From Anopheles merus (Eukaryota; Arthropoda; Insecta; Diptera; Culicidae): a stretch of 64,000 bases of DNA. Positions 23,110-34,374 of this stretch are shown in pieces (the stretch's first letter is position 1; every line of letters begins with the position of its first letter). The DNA is taken from positions 34,131,148-34,195,147 of the forward strand of contig NC_054082.1 of assembly GCF_017562075.2 (NCBI RefSeq), read 5' to 3'. A program made the translations under genes and the position numbers. The notes beneath the pieces are model-generated. The model had not been told where the DNA came from. It searched no databases and was given only the letters and a program-made list of their open reading frames with translations.

Positions 23110-24264
23110 ATGGAGGTGAACAAGGATGAAGCGAAGCGGTGTATCGAGCTGGCAACGGCCGCCCTCAAGATCGGCAATCTGGAAAAGGCGGAAAAGTTGC
23201 TGAAAAAATCACAAAACCTCTATCCCTTGGCTCAGGCGGAAGAGCTGCTGAAGCGTGTAAAAGCGGCAGGAACTGGTCGCTCGGCCGGCAGTGCAGCCGG
23301 AGGAACCGGAGGCGGGTCCACAAATGGGCCATCCGCCGCCCGCAGACGCCCGGTCCATCGTGAGGAGGAGCAACCGGCCGAACCAAAGCTTAACGTTGAC
23401 TACACTCAGGAGCAAGCGAACGCGGTCAAACGCGTGCAAAAGTGTAAGGACTTTTACGAGGTGTTGGGCGTCACGCAGGAGGCAACCGATTCGGAGATTA
23501 AAAAGTGCTACAAAAAGCACGCCCTGCAGCTGCACCCGGACAAGAACAAGGCGCCCGGTGCGATGGAAGCATTCAAATCGCTCGGCAACGCGGTAGAGAC
23601 GCTGACCGATCCGCAAAAGCGAAAAGCGTACGATCTGTACCGTACCACGGGCGGGGGGTCAGCCGGTACGCGAGCGCGCCCATCGAACGGTGGCTACACG
23701 TACGGCCAGAATGGGTTCAACTTCCAGTCGGACTTCGATACGGGCAACAATCCGAACGATCTGTTCAACATGTTCTTCGGCGGTGGGTTTCCGCAGCAGC
23801 AGCAGCACGCGCAGCACCACTACTATCGGGCGCGGGCCGGCCGCGGCTCACAGTACGACGACCGGAACGTTAGCCAGCCGAGCCTGATCTTTGGGCTGAT
23901 CCTGTGCTTCGTCGTCGTATCGCTGCTGTCGACGTTCTTCGCGTCCGATCCGGTGTACAGCTTGCAGCAGACGGGCAAATTTTCGGTCGAACGGCGCACG
24001 CTGAATCTGAAGATACCGTACTACGTGAAGAACAACTTCCTGAGCGAGTATCAGGGCACGCTGGCCCGGCTCGAACACTCGGTGGAGGAAGAGTACGTGA
24101 CGTACATGAAGCGAGCCTGCAGCAATGAGCGCACCTATCGGGACGCGATGATTGGGCGGGCGAAGAGCTTCGGCAGCCGGGCACAGTTCCAGCAGGCACA
24201 GCAGCTAAAGATGCCGTCGTGCGAAGCACTGTACCGGTTGGGCATTGGGGTGGTACAGTATTGA
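23110..24264 (+). CDS. DNAJB12: DNAJB12/14-type ER-membrane J-protein, complete
   Basis: This co-chaperone of cytosolic Hsp70 is anchored in the ER membrane with its J-domain facing the cytosol; vertebrate relatives assist membrane-protein quality control and ER-associated degradation. The 384-residue single exon shows an N-terminal helical segment (residues 1-52), a Gly/Ser-rich linker, and a J-domain at about 113-178 with the HPD triad at 142-144. A G/F/N-rich stretch (195-228) has a short glutamine run, one membrane segment follows at about 258-277, and then the DUF1977-type C-terminal region. That order is diagnostic of the DNAJB12/B14 group and the length is usual. The ATG has A at -3 and G at +4; the stop is TGA. 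J-domain assignment is near certain, subgroup very likely. Confidence 0.95.
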   Translation: MEVNKDEAKRCIELATAALKIGNLEKAEKLLKKSQNLYPLAQAEELLKRVKAAGTGRSAGSAAGGTGGGSTNGPSAARRRPVHREEEQPAEPKLNVDYTQEQANAVKRVQKCKDFYEVLGVTQEATDSEIKKCYKKHALQLHPDKNKAPGAMEAFKSLGNAVETLTDPQKRKAYDLYRTTGGGSAGTRARPSNGGYTYGQNGFNFQSDFDTGNNPNDLFNMFFGGGFPQQQQHAQHHYYRARAGRGSQYDDRNVSQPSLIFGLILCFVVVSLLSTFFASDPVYSLQQTGKFSVERRTLNLKIPYYVKNNFLSEYQGTLARLEHSVEEEYVTYMKRACSNERTYRDAMIGRAKSFGSRAQFQQAQQLKMPSCEALYRLGIGVVQY

Positions 24265-24538
24265 GGCGGGCTGGAAGGATAATCATGCTGCCAGGGTTGC
24301 GAAAGTACTATCTATCTCTATAGATGGCTTAGCCAGTTTTTAGGATATTAATGTTTTTTTTTTTTTCTACATGGTGCTTTGTTCCAAAGGTCGTCGAATC
24401 GTCGGTTGTATGAGTTCGTTTTCTCAGTGAGCTAAAGTCATCAGTACCGCTGTAAGAAGCACACAGTAGTAGGACCACACTATTTGTCTGCAGGGTTTGT
24501 TCGGATTGGTTATTATTTTTTATTGGTATCGTCATTTC

Positions 24539-24544
24539 AATAAA
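24539..24544 (+). terminator. Polyadenylation signal of the DnaJ gene
   Basis: A canonical AATAAA lies about 275 bases after the stop codon on the coding strand, giving a 3' UTR of ordinary length. A poly-T run at 24,355-24,366 lies within that UTR. Confidence 0.6.
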
Positions 24545-26223
24545 CATAAATTTACAGTAAGAAGAATCAATGCTTTATTCGTATAAATTCTGCACAGTTC
24601 GTCTAAAAAAACATTACTAGGAGCTTAAGCGCTTGTCTTCAGCCATGACATCAGTCTAAAACGAAGATAAATGAAGTATATTTAGCTTTCCAATCACAGA
24701 TAATCCCACTTTGCTGTGATCAATGCCGTTTGCGCCATTACCGATATTGAACTGGTTATGCACTTCGTACTGCATTCATGCTGAATGATGATAGTACGCG
24801 ATGCTAGCGATACAAGCAAATCCGATTTCACTGTCCCTACAACCAAGATTATCTTTCCCTGAGTGTCCCTTACCATCGACTATAAATCAATAGACAAAGG
24901 GTCTTTAAATAAGTTATATTCATTTCTCGACCCTGTGTCCGTCTCGCTTGCCAGCGATAGTTTGCCTCTTTTATTGGTTATCATTTTTACGATCCCCACT
25001 TCCCAGGCACGATCGCAGACGGCAGATGAGTTATAGCTTCCAATTTTCTTCCGCTTAATGTGTGTGTATGTTTTTGATCACGGAAATGATGAATCGCGGT
25101 CCCCGGTCCGGTACTCTTGTTGCATGGTCCAGCTCGAATGCCGATCGTTGCTTCCGAATCGAACGGAATGAAACATGCCAACCCATGTGGTGATGTTGTT
25201 GTCGTAAGTCAAACTCGTAAATTCAGCTCTGCCCCCCTGACACGCGCTCCAACCGCGCGCGGTACTGCTGGATGTAGGTAGCGCGGACACACTCACAAAC
25301 AGAGTCATTTGAAATGTTTATGGAAAAGCGTAATTTATTGCAGACGTTGCCTTGCGTATGTGTGTCCTGTGTGTATGCAGATGTAGTAGTACGTTTGATG
25401 CTTCCACCAGAACGCACCCGATGGCGGTGCATTAGTTTATGAACTTCCCAATGAACTTCCACGCCACTAATGGGGGGCCCGCCACTTCCTGCTGGTCGCG
25501 CAAGTAATTACGTTAATGCTGGAGCTAATTAATTTTTCACACCCGAAGCAGAAACCCCGCTACACGGCACGGGCAAGGTGGATTTCGATTTTCGCGACTT
25601 GATTGAAAGTGATGGGATTTATTGTCATCTAGGGGAGCAGTGCGCGCGGTCCCGTCCATGCTGGGTGTGTGTGTGTGTCGTTTGGCGTTAAATGGTTAAT
25701 TGAATGTTGTCCATATCACGCGGACCACTTTGCAGCCCTCTCTTGTGATGGTTTGCTTTCGCCCGCGCAAGCATCCGTTGCCATGGCGGAGTGAGACATT
25801 AAATTTATTAATCATCATTTTTATTGATTGGATCTGGCCGAAATGGAGGGAGGGGGGGGGAGGGACTGCTGCTGGTGAGAAGCGGGATGAGGTTGGATTT
25901 TTTTCTTTCTTTTTCGGTAGCATCCCGAAGCTTGTCACCGTGCGCGAAGCCGAAAAGCCGGACCCATAATTGATATAAAGCGATAATCAATCATGCTTCA
26001 AGGACAAAAGAAACGCACGGGATGTGACGCTACCCGGCCGGAACCCGCAGAGAGCACACAATCTGGTGGTTTTGGGTTAGCAGTTTGCCGGCAGCAAAAC
26101 ATGCGGCAGATGGACATTTGATGGGAATTGATTGTGCGCTCGGTCTCGGTTCGCTCGGTTGGATTACAATTGATTCGATCGGGACGTCGATCTGACGATT
26201 TCAGCACCATGTTTGTTTCGTTG
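24545..26223. other. Intergenic region between DnaJ and P450 genes
   Basis: I see no gene here. The region contains a short GT tract near 25,665-25,678, a G-run near 25,850-25,860, and mixed-composition sequence. The genes on both sides point toward it, so it should hold both 3' ends. Confidence 0.55.
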
Positions 26224-26229
26224 TTTATT
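26224..26229 (-). terminator. Polyadenylation signal of the P450 gene
   Basis: TTTATT on the plus strand is AATAAA on the gene's strand, about 85 bases beyond the TAG stop. An (AC)n tract at about 26,254-26,273 lies between them, within the predicted 3' UTR. Confidence 0.65.
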
Positions 26230-26313
26230 TGCACATAAAAAAAAGGTAAAACAACACACACACACACACACACGCACTACATTCTATCGACAGTCTTCGC
26301 CAGCAGCTGCGCT

Positions 26314-28473
26314 CTACTCGCGTAGCACAATTTTCACCGGAATGCCAATGTCCGGACGCAGCACCAGATCCGTCTTGACGCGCAGCTTGCCCAGCGATTC
26401 GCCCGGCAGGATGCGGTAGTTGGCGATCAGCTTGATTAGCGTAACCTTCATCTCCATCAGCGCGTACCGCTGGCCGATGCAATTGCGCGCCCCGATGCTG
26501 AACGGCAGATAGTCGAACGGGCCGCGCTTCGATTCGGCGTCCTCCGCAAAGCGGGACGGATCGAACTGGTTCGGGTTGGGGTAGATCTCCGGATTGCGGT
26601 GTATCACGTAGATCGGCACGAGCACGTTCTGCCCCGCCGGAACTGTGGTACCATCTGCAGGGGAATGAATTAAGGGAGAGCTTAATGAAGGGGAAGTTCA
26701 GGCAAATGCGGTGTCGCATTACTCACTCAGCTCCAAGTCTTCCACCAGCGCCCGCCCAATAATGCCCACGGGTGGATACATCCGCAGCCCTTCCTTCACC
26801 ACCAGATCCAGATACTTGAACTCCTGCAGGTTCTGGTAGGTAAGCTCGGCCGTTTTGTGATCCTTGCCGAGGATCGATACGATCTCCTCGTACACGCGCT
26901 CCTGCACGTCCGGGTTGCGGGCCAGCTCGTAGATCGTGAACGAGATGCCGCTCGTCGTCGTGTCGTGGCCCTCGAACATGAACGTGTCGACCTCCTCGCG
27001 GATGTCCAGATTGCTCAGCGGCTTACCCTCAACCGTGACGTTCAGCAGCAGATCCAGAAAGGTGAGCTTGCGCTTCGAGTACAGGTTTTCCTCGTTCAAA
27101 TCGAACGCCACATTTTGTGCCTTCTCCTTGGCGAGCTGTTCGCGCCGGCTTCGTATCACGTTGTCGGTGAACGCGTGCAGCTGCTTGATGACCCTGCGCT
27201 GCTCCCAGGCGTTCGGGTGGAACACGTTGTACAGCGTTGGGTACGGTCCAACGATGCTGATCGTGCGTAGCAGCACCAGCACGGCCATTCTGGGGAATTA
27301 TTCCGGGATATTTATTAGAGAAATGAGATGATCTTTACAAAAAAAAGCCACGATTCGGGATTGGCTACTTACCGCTTCACGTTCTGCACGTACTGATTGT
27401 CCGGATTGTGCTGTGCGTCCACCGTCGTACCCATGGACGTTTCGCAGATGCTGTCCAGCGCCATCAGCGTGACGTAGTCGTAAATGTCAAACTCCTTGCC
27501 GCCGACGTGCTTGCGCAGCAGCTGCACCATCGTGTCCGTTTCCGTGTTGAACACGCGCACGAACTGTTCCAGTATCTTGAAGTGGAACGTCGGTGTGATG
27601 ATCTTGCGCCGCTGGAACCACTTCTCGCCGCTCGCGATCAGCAGCCCGGTGCCGAGCCAGGGCTCGATGAACTGGTACAGCAGCGCTTTCTCCGTCTGCT
27701 TTGCCAGCAGCACCTTCTCCACGTTCTTGCGGCTCGTCATCATGAGGATGGTCCAGTTAAACAGCGACCACATCATGTAGTCCTGTCCATGCGTTTGATG
27801 CAATTCCACCACCTTCTCAAAAACGCCTACGTGAGGGAAAAGAGAATTAGGTGGCAGAAGACGGAGGGAAGGGGAAGCATGACCGATCAGTTATTTTGGC
27901 TAGCACAAGTGGCTTAGTTGCTTTACCACCTTTGCCCTTTTCCCTGTCGCACGCGATAAATTGCCATTGTGTGGTGATAAACACCGCACAAATCCCTACG
28001 TGGGGGGGGCGGCGGCGTCCGTCGGTGTTTACACGCCATTCCCATCGATAACGGAACGTGACGGGACGAAAATCAACAATCACAGACGATTAAAGGGTGT
28101 AAGCGCCTAGGCACGGGTCGATGGTTAAGGCAACGGTGAACTTGTGCAAAGGAAATAGGTCGAAACGGGGAGTTCGCATGGAAGGCTCTGGAGCTTGCCC
28201 CACACCATAAGGTTGTGCAAAATCCTCTAACACATCTTTGTTCATTCCCTTCATGATCTGAGCAACTATTTCTATTGCTTTAGTTCAAAAATTCTGCTCC
28301 ATTTCCCACTTACCGGGTATATCCAACCAGGCAAACTGCAGCAAATTACCAACCACCGGCAGCGGCTTCGGTCCCGGGAAGTGTTTGTTAATCTTTTGCA
28401 GCTTCTTCCGCTCGATCAGATGGCTGATCACCAGATACACGACGCCCGCTATGAGCAAAGCTTGCAGGATCAT
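26314..28473 (-). CDS. CYP4-family cytochrome P450, four exons, complete
   Basis: This is a microsomal haem monooxygenase; insect CYP4 enzymes act on fatty acids, hormones, hydrocarbons or xenobiotics, and the substrate cannot be read from sequence. Exons are 28,314-28,473, 27,373-27,826, 26,727-27,289 and 26,314-26,654. Introns are 487, 83 and 72 bases with GTAAGT, GTAAGT and GTGAGT donors and AG acceptors. They join in frame to 505 residues ending in TAG, the usual CYP4 length. Visible features: an N-terminal membrane anchor (residues 2-18), a PGPKPLPVVGN proline-rich hinge, the CYP4 I-helix signature EEVDTFMFEGHDTT at about 303-316, ExxR of helix K at 371-374, and the haem loop FSIGARNCIG with ligand Cys451. 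No defect is seen. Family is certain; the subfamily (perhaps CYP4C-like) is not. Confidence 0.95.
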
Positions 28474-29211
28474 TATGCTGCAACTAATTACGCACTGGAA
28501 CAGTTACACTGCTGTCTATCGCCGATCGCGACCCGCACGGTCTACCACTGTGTACAATACTAACCGGCACCATCTAGCCGGTAGCCATGGTTTTGCGTGT
28601 GCGTCGTGCCATTGTCGAATCTTATCAATGAAATTAAAGACTTATCACTCAAATTTCTGCTAAGATCCAGCACTCTAGGGGGGGACAACACTATACGTGA
28701 GGGGGTGGGGGGGGGAGGGTTGTAAATTTTGGGCAAAACAGTGGATTACGATAATGTGACGATTTGCGCTAGTGTTGGTGACGGTGAGGTGCGTCAATTT
28801 TTGTTTTATCATGATTGAAGTTTCTATTTTGATTACGGCACCCGGCACTTATCTCACGCGCTATATTTATGGTCATTAAATCGCAATCACATCGAACGGT
28901 ACTGTGCCCGAGACTGTGGAGCAATGAACTGTGGTGAGATGGGATCATTTTGGGTACAAATGGACGAACCTTATGTTTTGAAAAGTGTCCAATTTATTCG
29001 GTTAAATTCGGTTTATTCGGTGTTTCCGTGTTGTTTTTGTTGTTGTTGTTGTTGTTGTTCTTCTTCTTCTTCTTCTTCTTCTTCTTCTTCTTCTTCTTCA
29101 AAACACAAAGCAATTGCTCAATAGTGTTGTTCTGTGTAAATTGTACAGAAAACTTCATCCTGAGTCACAGTACGAGATTGAAAGCTAAAGCACCGACGAC
29201 CATACACGACA
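28474..29211. other. P450 upstream region and compound repeat
   Basis: The P450 promoter and 5' UTR should be in the first few hundred bases; I could not fix a start site. G-runs occur at 28,679-28,717. From 29,036 a compound (TTG)n(TTC)n tract begins. Beyond that there is no gene. Confidence 0.45.
29036..29099. repeat. Compound (TTG)n(TTC)n microsatellite
   Basis: About seven TTG units run directly into about 13 TTC units. The TTC part is a homopyrimidine tract able to form triplex DNA. It lies about 120 bases left of the hAT-type insertion. Confidence 0.95.
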
Positions 29212-29219
29212 TTCTAGCC

Positions 29220-30260
29220 CAGAGATGTCAAACTGATGGCCCGCGGGGATGATGAAACTAAGCTTTCAATTCTGCACAATTTTAGTAAAATGAATAAAAA
29301 TCTATGAAAATTATGTTATACAATTTCTATTACATACACAATTTAAAATTTTTTTAGCTACACATATTTGACGAACAATTCTTAAAAGAAACAACTTAAG
29401 ATTTAGCTTCAACCTCATACAAAAACGTAAATGGCTTACTCGTATGTATGCGGTTTTGGAACATTGCTTATTTATTGTTAAGCCATCAATCAAGGCACTT
29501 GGCGACCAATCAAGCAATTTTCAATAAGAAAAAGGCTTAACAATTTGTCAAATTAACAAAATCACGCAACTAACAAAAATTTGACAGTTTGGCATATTGT
29601 TCAGGAGAAAACTGCAACCATGTCAGCACAAACACGTGTTATTTTTGATAGGATGTTACAAACGATCGCTAGATTTCCATCAGACGTTCTACCAAGTCCA
29701 ATGTGATTAGATTATCTACAGGCTTATGATGCTGGGTTTGGTCACCATAATGAGTGAACATTTCTATGGAGATTGGCAGGAAAGGAATAATAGGCACTAA
29801 AGACTTGTATGACACCTTGAACTCCTCTGTAAAATGAAGATCTGAACTGGACTGAACGATCTGTTGTAATTATACTTAGGACAGCATTACAACTTCAACT
29901 CTAGCTCAACTTTATCGATAATCAAAACGACACCGATATCAACTTTACTTTACAAAATTTACTGCTCTGCAACGCGTTAGTCATGGTCAGATTATGTCAT
30001 TAGCAAATTATGCAAATGTTGGAAAACTTCAGAGGTCTATGACCAATTGAAAACAATCTGCTACAGCTATTTTTTTCTTTTTTTTTGCATCAAGGTTTTA
30101 ACTGTTGTAACGTAACTATCATCCCAAAATGAAATGAAAAGAACAGTCAACGATCTGATTTTTTTAATCATATAATATCATGTAACAACTAGGCTGTGGC
30201 CCCTGTTACTATTTTCAGTGGCATTTTCGCCCGCGGAGTCAAATGAGTTTGACATCGCTG
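29220..30260. mobile_element. Non-autonomous hAT-type element, 1.04 kb
   Basis: The termini are CAGAGATGTCAAACT and, inverted, CAGCGATGTCAAACT (14 of 15), followed on both sides by a CCGCGGG-containing block. A perfect 8-base duplication, TTCTAGCC, brackets it at 29,212-29,219 and 30,261-30,268. CAG/CTG ends, 8-bp duplication and a subterminal CCGCGGG are hAT features. The interior is AT-rich without a long frame; the stretch near 29,612-29,740 could be a decayed coding fragment, but I cannot assign it. Its ends do not match the 21.4-kb hAT element, so this is a separate family. Confidence 0.9.
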
Positions 30261-30268
30261 TTCTAGCC

Positions 30269-31838
30269 CGAGGCAAAGTTTACGTTTTAAATTAGTTTAA
30301 AAACCTAAGTTCTATACCACAGCACCAAAGCATGACCAAGCCTGTCTCACCGAACGGAAAAAGTACCCCACAAACGAATGCGTCACTCAATTAAAATGAG
30401 GTGCCAGGTTCTGTACAACCCAAAGTGCAACCAAAGGTAGTACCGGTTAGTTGCTGCCCCAAAGTACATGCAAAGTATCTGTCTGGCCGGAGTGCTCTAA
30501 ATGTTCCCGAGCTGCTGCTTTTAGTGCTGGTTTGGTTTGGTTGGGAAAGTTTAGTCGGCGAAGTAATTTCCATTTTCCAGGTAACTTACTCAATCGATTG
30601 TGTAGCTGGTGCGTTGCAAGGAGCGGGAAGCGTGCCAAGTACATCCTTGACAGGGCATCCTCAATCCCGTAATGGGCCGGTTAGTTAGGACTCGTTGGAG
30701 GCACGAAAACTGCGCCGCACTGTGAGAGTGTTGCAGAGACTGGAAATGCAGCTGTAATTAATCAGTCAGACTTGCGCAGCGTGGGACACTCGAAAAACGT
30801 AGACATTTTAAGGCGGAAAATGGTTCGAGATGGTGGTGTTCGCTTTTGATTGGAATCCTGTCGCTCGAAACATGTACCACTCGAAGCTTTTTAGCTAGAT
30901 AGAAAATAGATACCTTCGGATGAAGAAAAAAAAATCTGAATATCGTTTGTTTTCTTTTTTTTCTCGGAAATAGTTTTTTCTTTATTTCCAGTAAGGGATG
31001 TTTTATTTTCGATAGTGTTTTTAGTGCTTTTTTTTAAAGTTCTCGTTTTGTTCGAACAATTTGAACAACAGTACCGTTGATTGGTAGGGAAGGGAATTTG
31101 TGTTGGTTCAATTCATTCTATCTATTCCCCTGTTTTAAATCTTGCTTTGTTGATGAGAGAGTTTTTTTTCTCTTTTTTTGTGGGTGAGGAAATTTGAAAT
31201 AAATATTTTGCAGGATGGCTTTTTGTTTTTACACACACACTCACACACACCAACTTATATACATTACCAATGAACTCTTCTCCTTCCTATCATTAAACAT
31301 CTTTTAAAAAGCAACAGTAATAGATACAGCAGGATTGAGTGGTGTGATGTATCTCGCTTCCATGTGTGTGTGTGTGTGTGTGTTTATTATCTTTTCTTCT
31401 TCATGTTTCTGGGTTTGATCGTTTTGCTTTTCTTACCTCGTTACATGACTATTTTGATTTTGGTCTTTTCGCTTGTTTTCCTTAATATCGTCGCCTCTAG
31501 AGAGCGCCTTTCTTGCTCGATCGCTTGTTTTTGTTTTCTTAAGCTACTTATCAACAACTGTACCTGGGGGTGGGGGGATGATTTTCTAATTATCCTTTCT
31601 AAAAGATCTTTACCTTTTCGCGGTTCGCTGCTACTCTTTCACTGTTTGCCTCTCCGGGCGAAGAAAGGAACTGTGTATGTACAATAGGGTCAACAATATT
31701 TACAGTAATAGAAACTATCCACTGCAATGGATACATTTCCACTACACGATAGTAACCATTTTTTTCCACCACACTTTGCTAATTGAATAGTTTTCATATT
31801 TTCGAATTTGAAAAGTGTCTGTTTGTGTTTGGGTGTGT

Positions 31839-31887
<49 letters not shown>

Positions 31888-34374
31888 ATCTGCTCAGGCG
31901 TTTGATTTCTAGTGATTTCCTTTTCTCCTATCACTTTTCGCATTTTACCCCACGGAACCGCCACAAAATTTGCTTCGCAGCATCGCACAGCTGCATAGTT
32001 GAAGGTTTGCAGTTTAAAGCAAGTGTGCTAAAGTGGGTTTGCAGGGTTTGCACATATCACGGACACAAATGGCAACCAAACCGGGGGAGAGGGGGAAGTT
32101 TTGGGTGAACAAAGTGAAAACAATCTCATCCTACCACTAACTTATATGTGATACCGTTTGCACGCAATGCGGGCTGATACAGTTTGCTGGAGCTACAGTA
32201 AACTAATGAGGTAGATATTAACATACTACAAAACTAAACGGAAACAAATGCAACCTACCTATGCGCTACGCAATCGATCATATTGGCGCCACTAATGCAT
32301 TGGAGCAGCAGTGCTCAGGGATTTGAATAGCTCTAGCTAGCGGTTCTGGCACACTTTTCCTATCGGAACGATTGCAAGTGTGGTGCAGTGAAATCAATTC
32401 GCAAGCATAAACAGGAAACTTGATCGTTTTTGCGCACTATAAAGCATCAACTAAGCATAATCACTCGAAATATTCGTCCCATTCTTAGCTCACAACACTT
32501 ATTCGCAAAATGAAAAAAAAAAAATCAAAATTAATAATCTCATTTTTACTTCCAAGCGAACACTTCAAGAGTATCCCTACCGCAACTGCCAATGGTCGGT
32601 GACAAATTGTTCCCCACCGTTCGCTTGGTTAGATTAAATTCCGAACCAAACGCCAAACGGCGTTCAGACAAGTCAAGATTGCTCAGCTCCGTGCCGACGA
32701 AGCAAACAAAATGAATAACACGAAGCGAAATTAAAAACACAAACAAAAAAGAAACAATCTCATTCACAGCACGACACGCAGCCCCCATCCTTTGCGGGGT
32801 GGAAAAGGACAAGATAAAAATCGCAGGGCCTCAGCATGTTGAGAGTTGAAAGCAACCGGAAGAGAGATGGTCGTTGGATGTTGCAGCTCCGTTGGAGATA
32901 TCTCCCACGGGGATCGCATTTGGTGGTTGATGGAGGATTAAAAGTTTTGCTTCTCCCCCCCCCCCCCCCCATCACGTGGAACAATCGAGCGAATCAAGAG
33001 CAAAGCCAAAGAATGGTTCGTTGAATGTCGAACAGACTTTTTCGTTTTCCGGCTTTCGTGTGAGATTTGATATAGACCAAACATTGGCTGGAGCTGGAGC
33101 AACGTTCCATTCTATCCCCTTTATGTTTATGTAAAAAAGTAATTTAGAACGGCAATTAGAAAGACGTTTGGTGGTGGTGATGAAATCGGTATTTTCTTTT
33201 TGACTGGGAAGTGAGACTCGAAGGGATGGATAACAAATCGTCCATTTCCTGCTGCTGCTGCTGCAGGAAGAAAGCGTAACAAGCGAACGGGAACGTCCAG
33301 GAGTAATTTGAACTACGCAAACAAATTGCGAATTGATGAGCAGATAAAACATCTCATTGGCTACTGGCATACAGCTGGACTGGATCTTGACTTCGAGTCG
33401 GCTTTTTGCGAATTTGACCTACCAAAAAACCGGTACTTTTTAGATAAATTCCAATTTGAAATCGTTGCAAAAAGCAAAAGAAAATAGAACCTCTAGTAAT
33501 AAAGTTGCCCGAACGAACGATTCACCCATTTTTTTCACTCATAGTAGAAGGATCATCCAATCTTTTCAAGCAAACTGCAAAATTCAACACCAAACGCACT
33601 TCGTTTCCGCTTCCGTGAAACTGTGCCAAAGTTTATCTATCAAATAATCACCGTTTGTCAGCATCAGCTCACGCTGGACTGCTCGTTGGAAACAACTTTC
33701 AACAGTGATCATTCCACCACCGTTGAATAGCTTCCATTGTAAAGAAAAACCCTCATTCCAAACCCAAACCCTCCAAGTTCGATTAGTACCGTTCGTCCGG
33801 GTGTCAGGAGGATGTGCCACGATTGCAGGACGTGCGCCTCATTAATCACAATTAAGCTACGCGCGAAAAGGCGCTGAAGTGGAACGCGGTATCAAGGGTT
33901 GAAAAATGAGACGAGCAGTGTGAAAATGCTGTGCACGCGCATTATGGAGTGCTCCCAAGCACGAGTGCTCCCGGGTGGATAGCAAAGGCAAGGGAAATTG
34001 AGGTGTACTAATTATCATTCGTTTTGTTCACTCTTTTGCCTTTCCCGCAAACGTGTACCGGTAGCTCGTGCCGGTTGCGTTAAAATTGTCAGTGCGACTT
34101 TCGCCACTTTGGGGCGGATATTTCATCACGTTCTGGGGTTGTTCGCAATTGATGACTCAAAAGACTGTATGTCTATCCTTTCGCTCAAACACCGCTGCTT
34201 CTATCTGTTTGGGACGAATAAGACACAAAAAAAATACAAATACGTAAAAAAGCTTCTTCCCATCAAACGGGGCCGCTTTCCCCGCGGCGGGGCTGGCTCC
34301 TCGCTAGGCGTACGGCTACAGATTAAAGCTCGAAACCTCAGTGCTGGTGTGGTGGCGCCCGCATGCCCGGCAAA
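30269..34374. other. Intergenic region before the FMRFamide receptor
   Basis: No protein gene is supportable. The region holds GT tracts, T- and A-rich runs around 30,930-31,200, and a 15-base C-run near 32,957-32,971. The receptor gene's 3' UTR should occupy the right-hand end, but no AATAAA is obvious close to the stop. Confidence 0.5.
31842..31884. repeat. (GT)n microsatellite, long
   Basis: About 21 GT units with no interruption. A shorter (GT)n lies at 31,362-31,382. Confidence 0.95.

Noticed and set aside
26225..26719. 164-codon minus-strand frame over the last P450 exon
   Set aside because: It is in the wrong frame relative to the haem loop and continues through the third intron; the spliced frame is the real one.
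27408..27917. Plus-strand frames over the P450 exons (also 26,857-27,331)
   Set aside because: They are antisense to exons whose splice sites and P450 signatures are certain, and they have no domain of their own.
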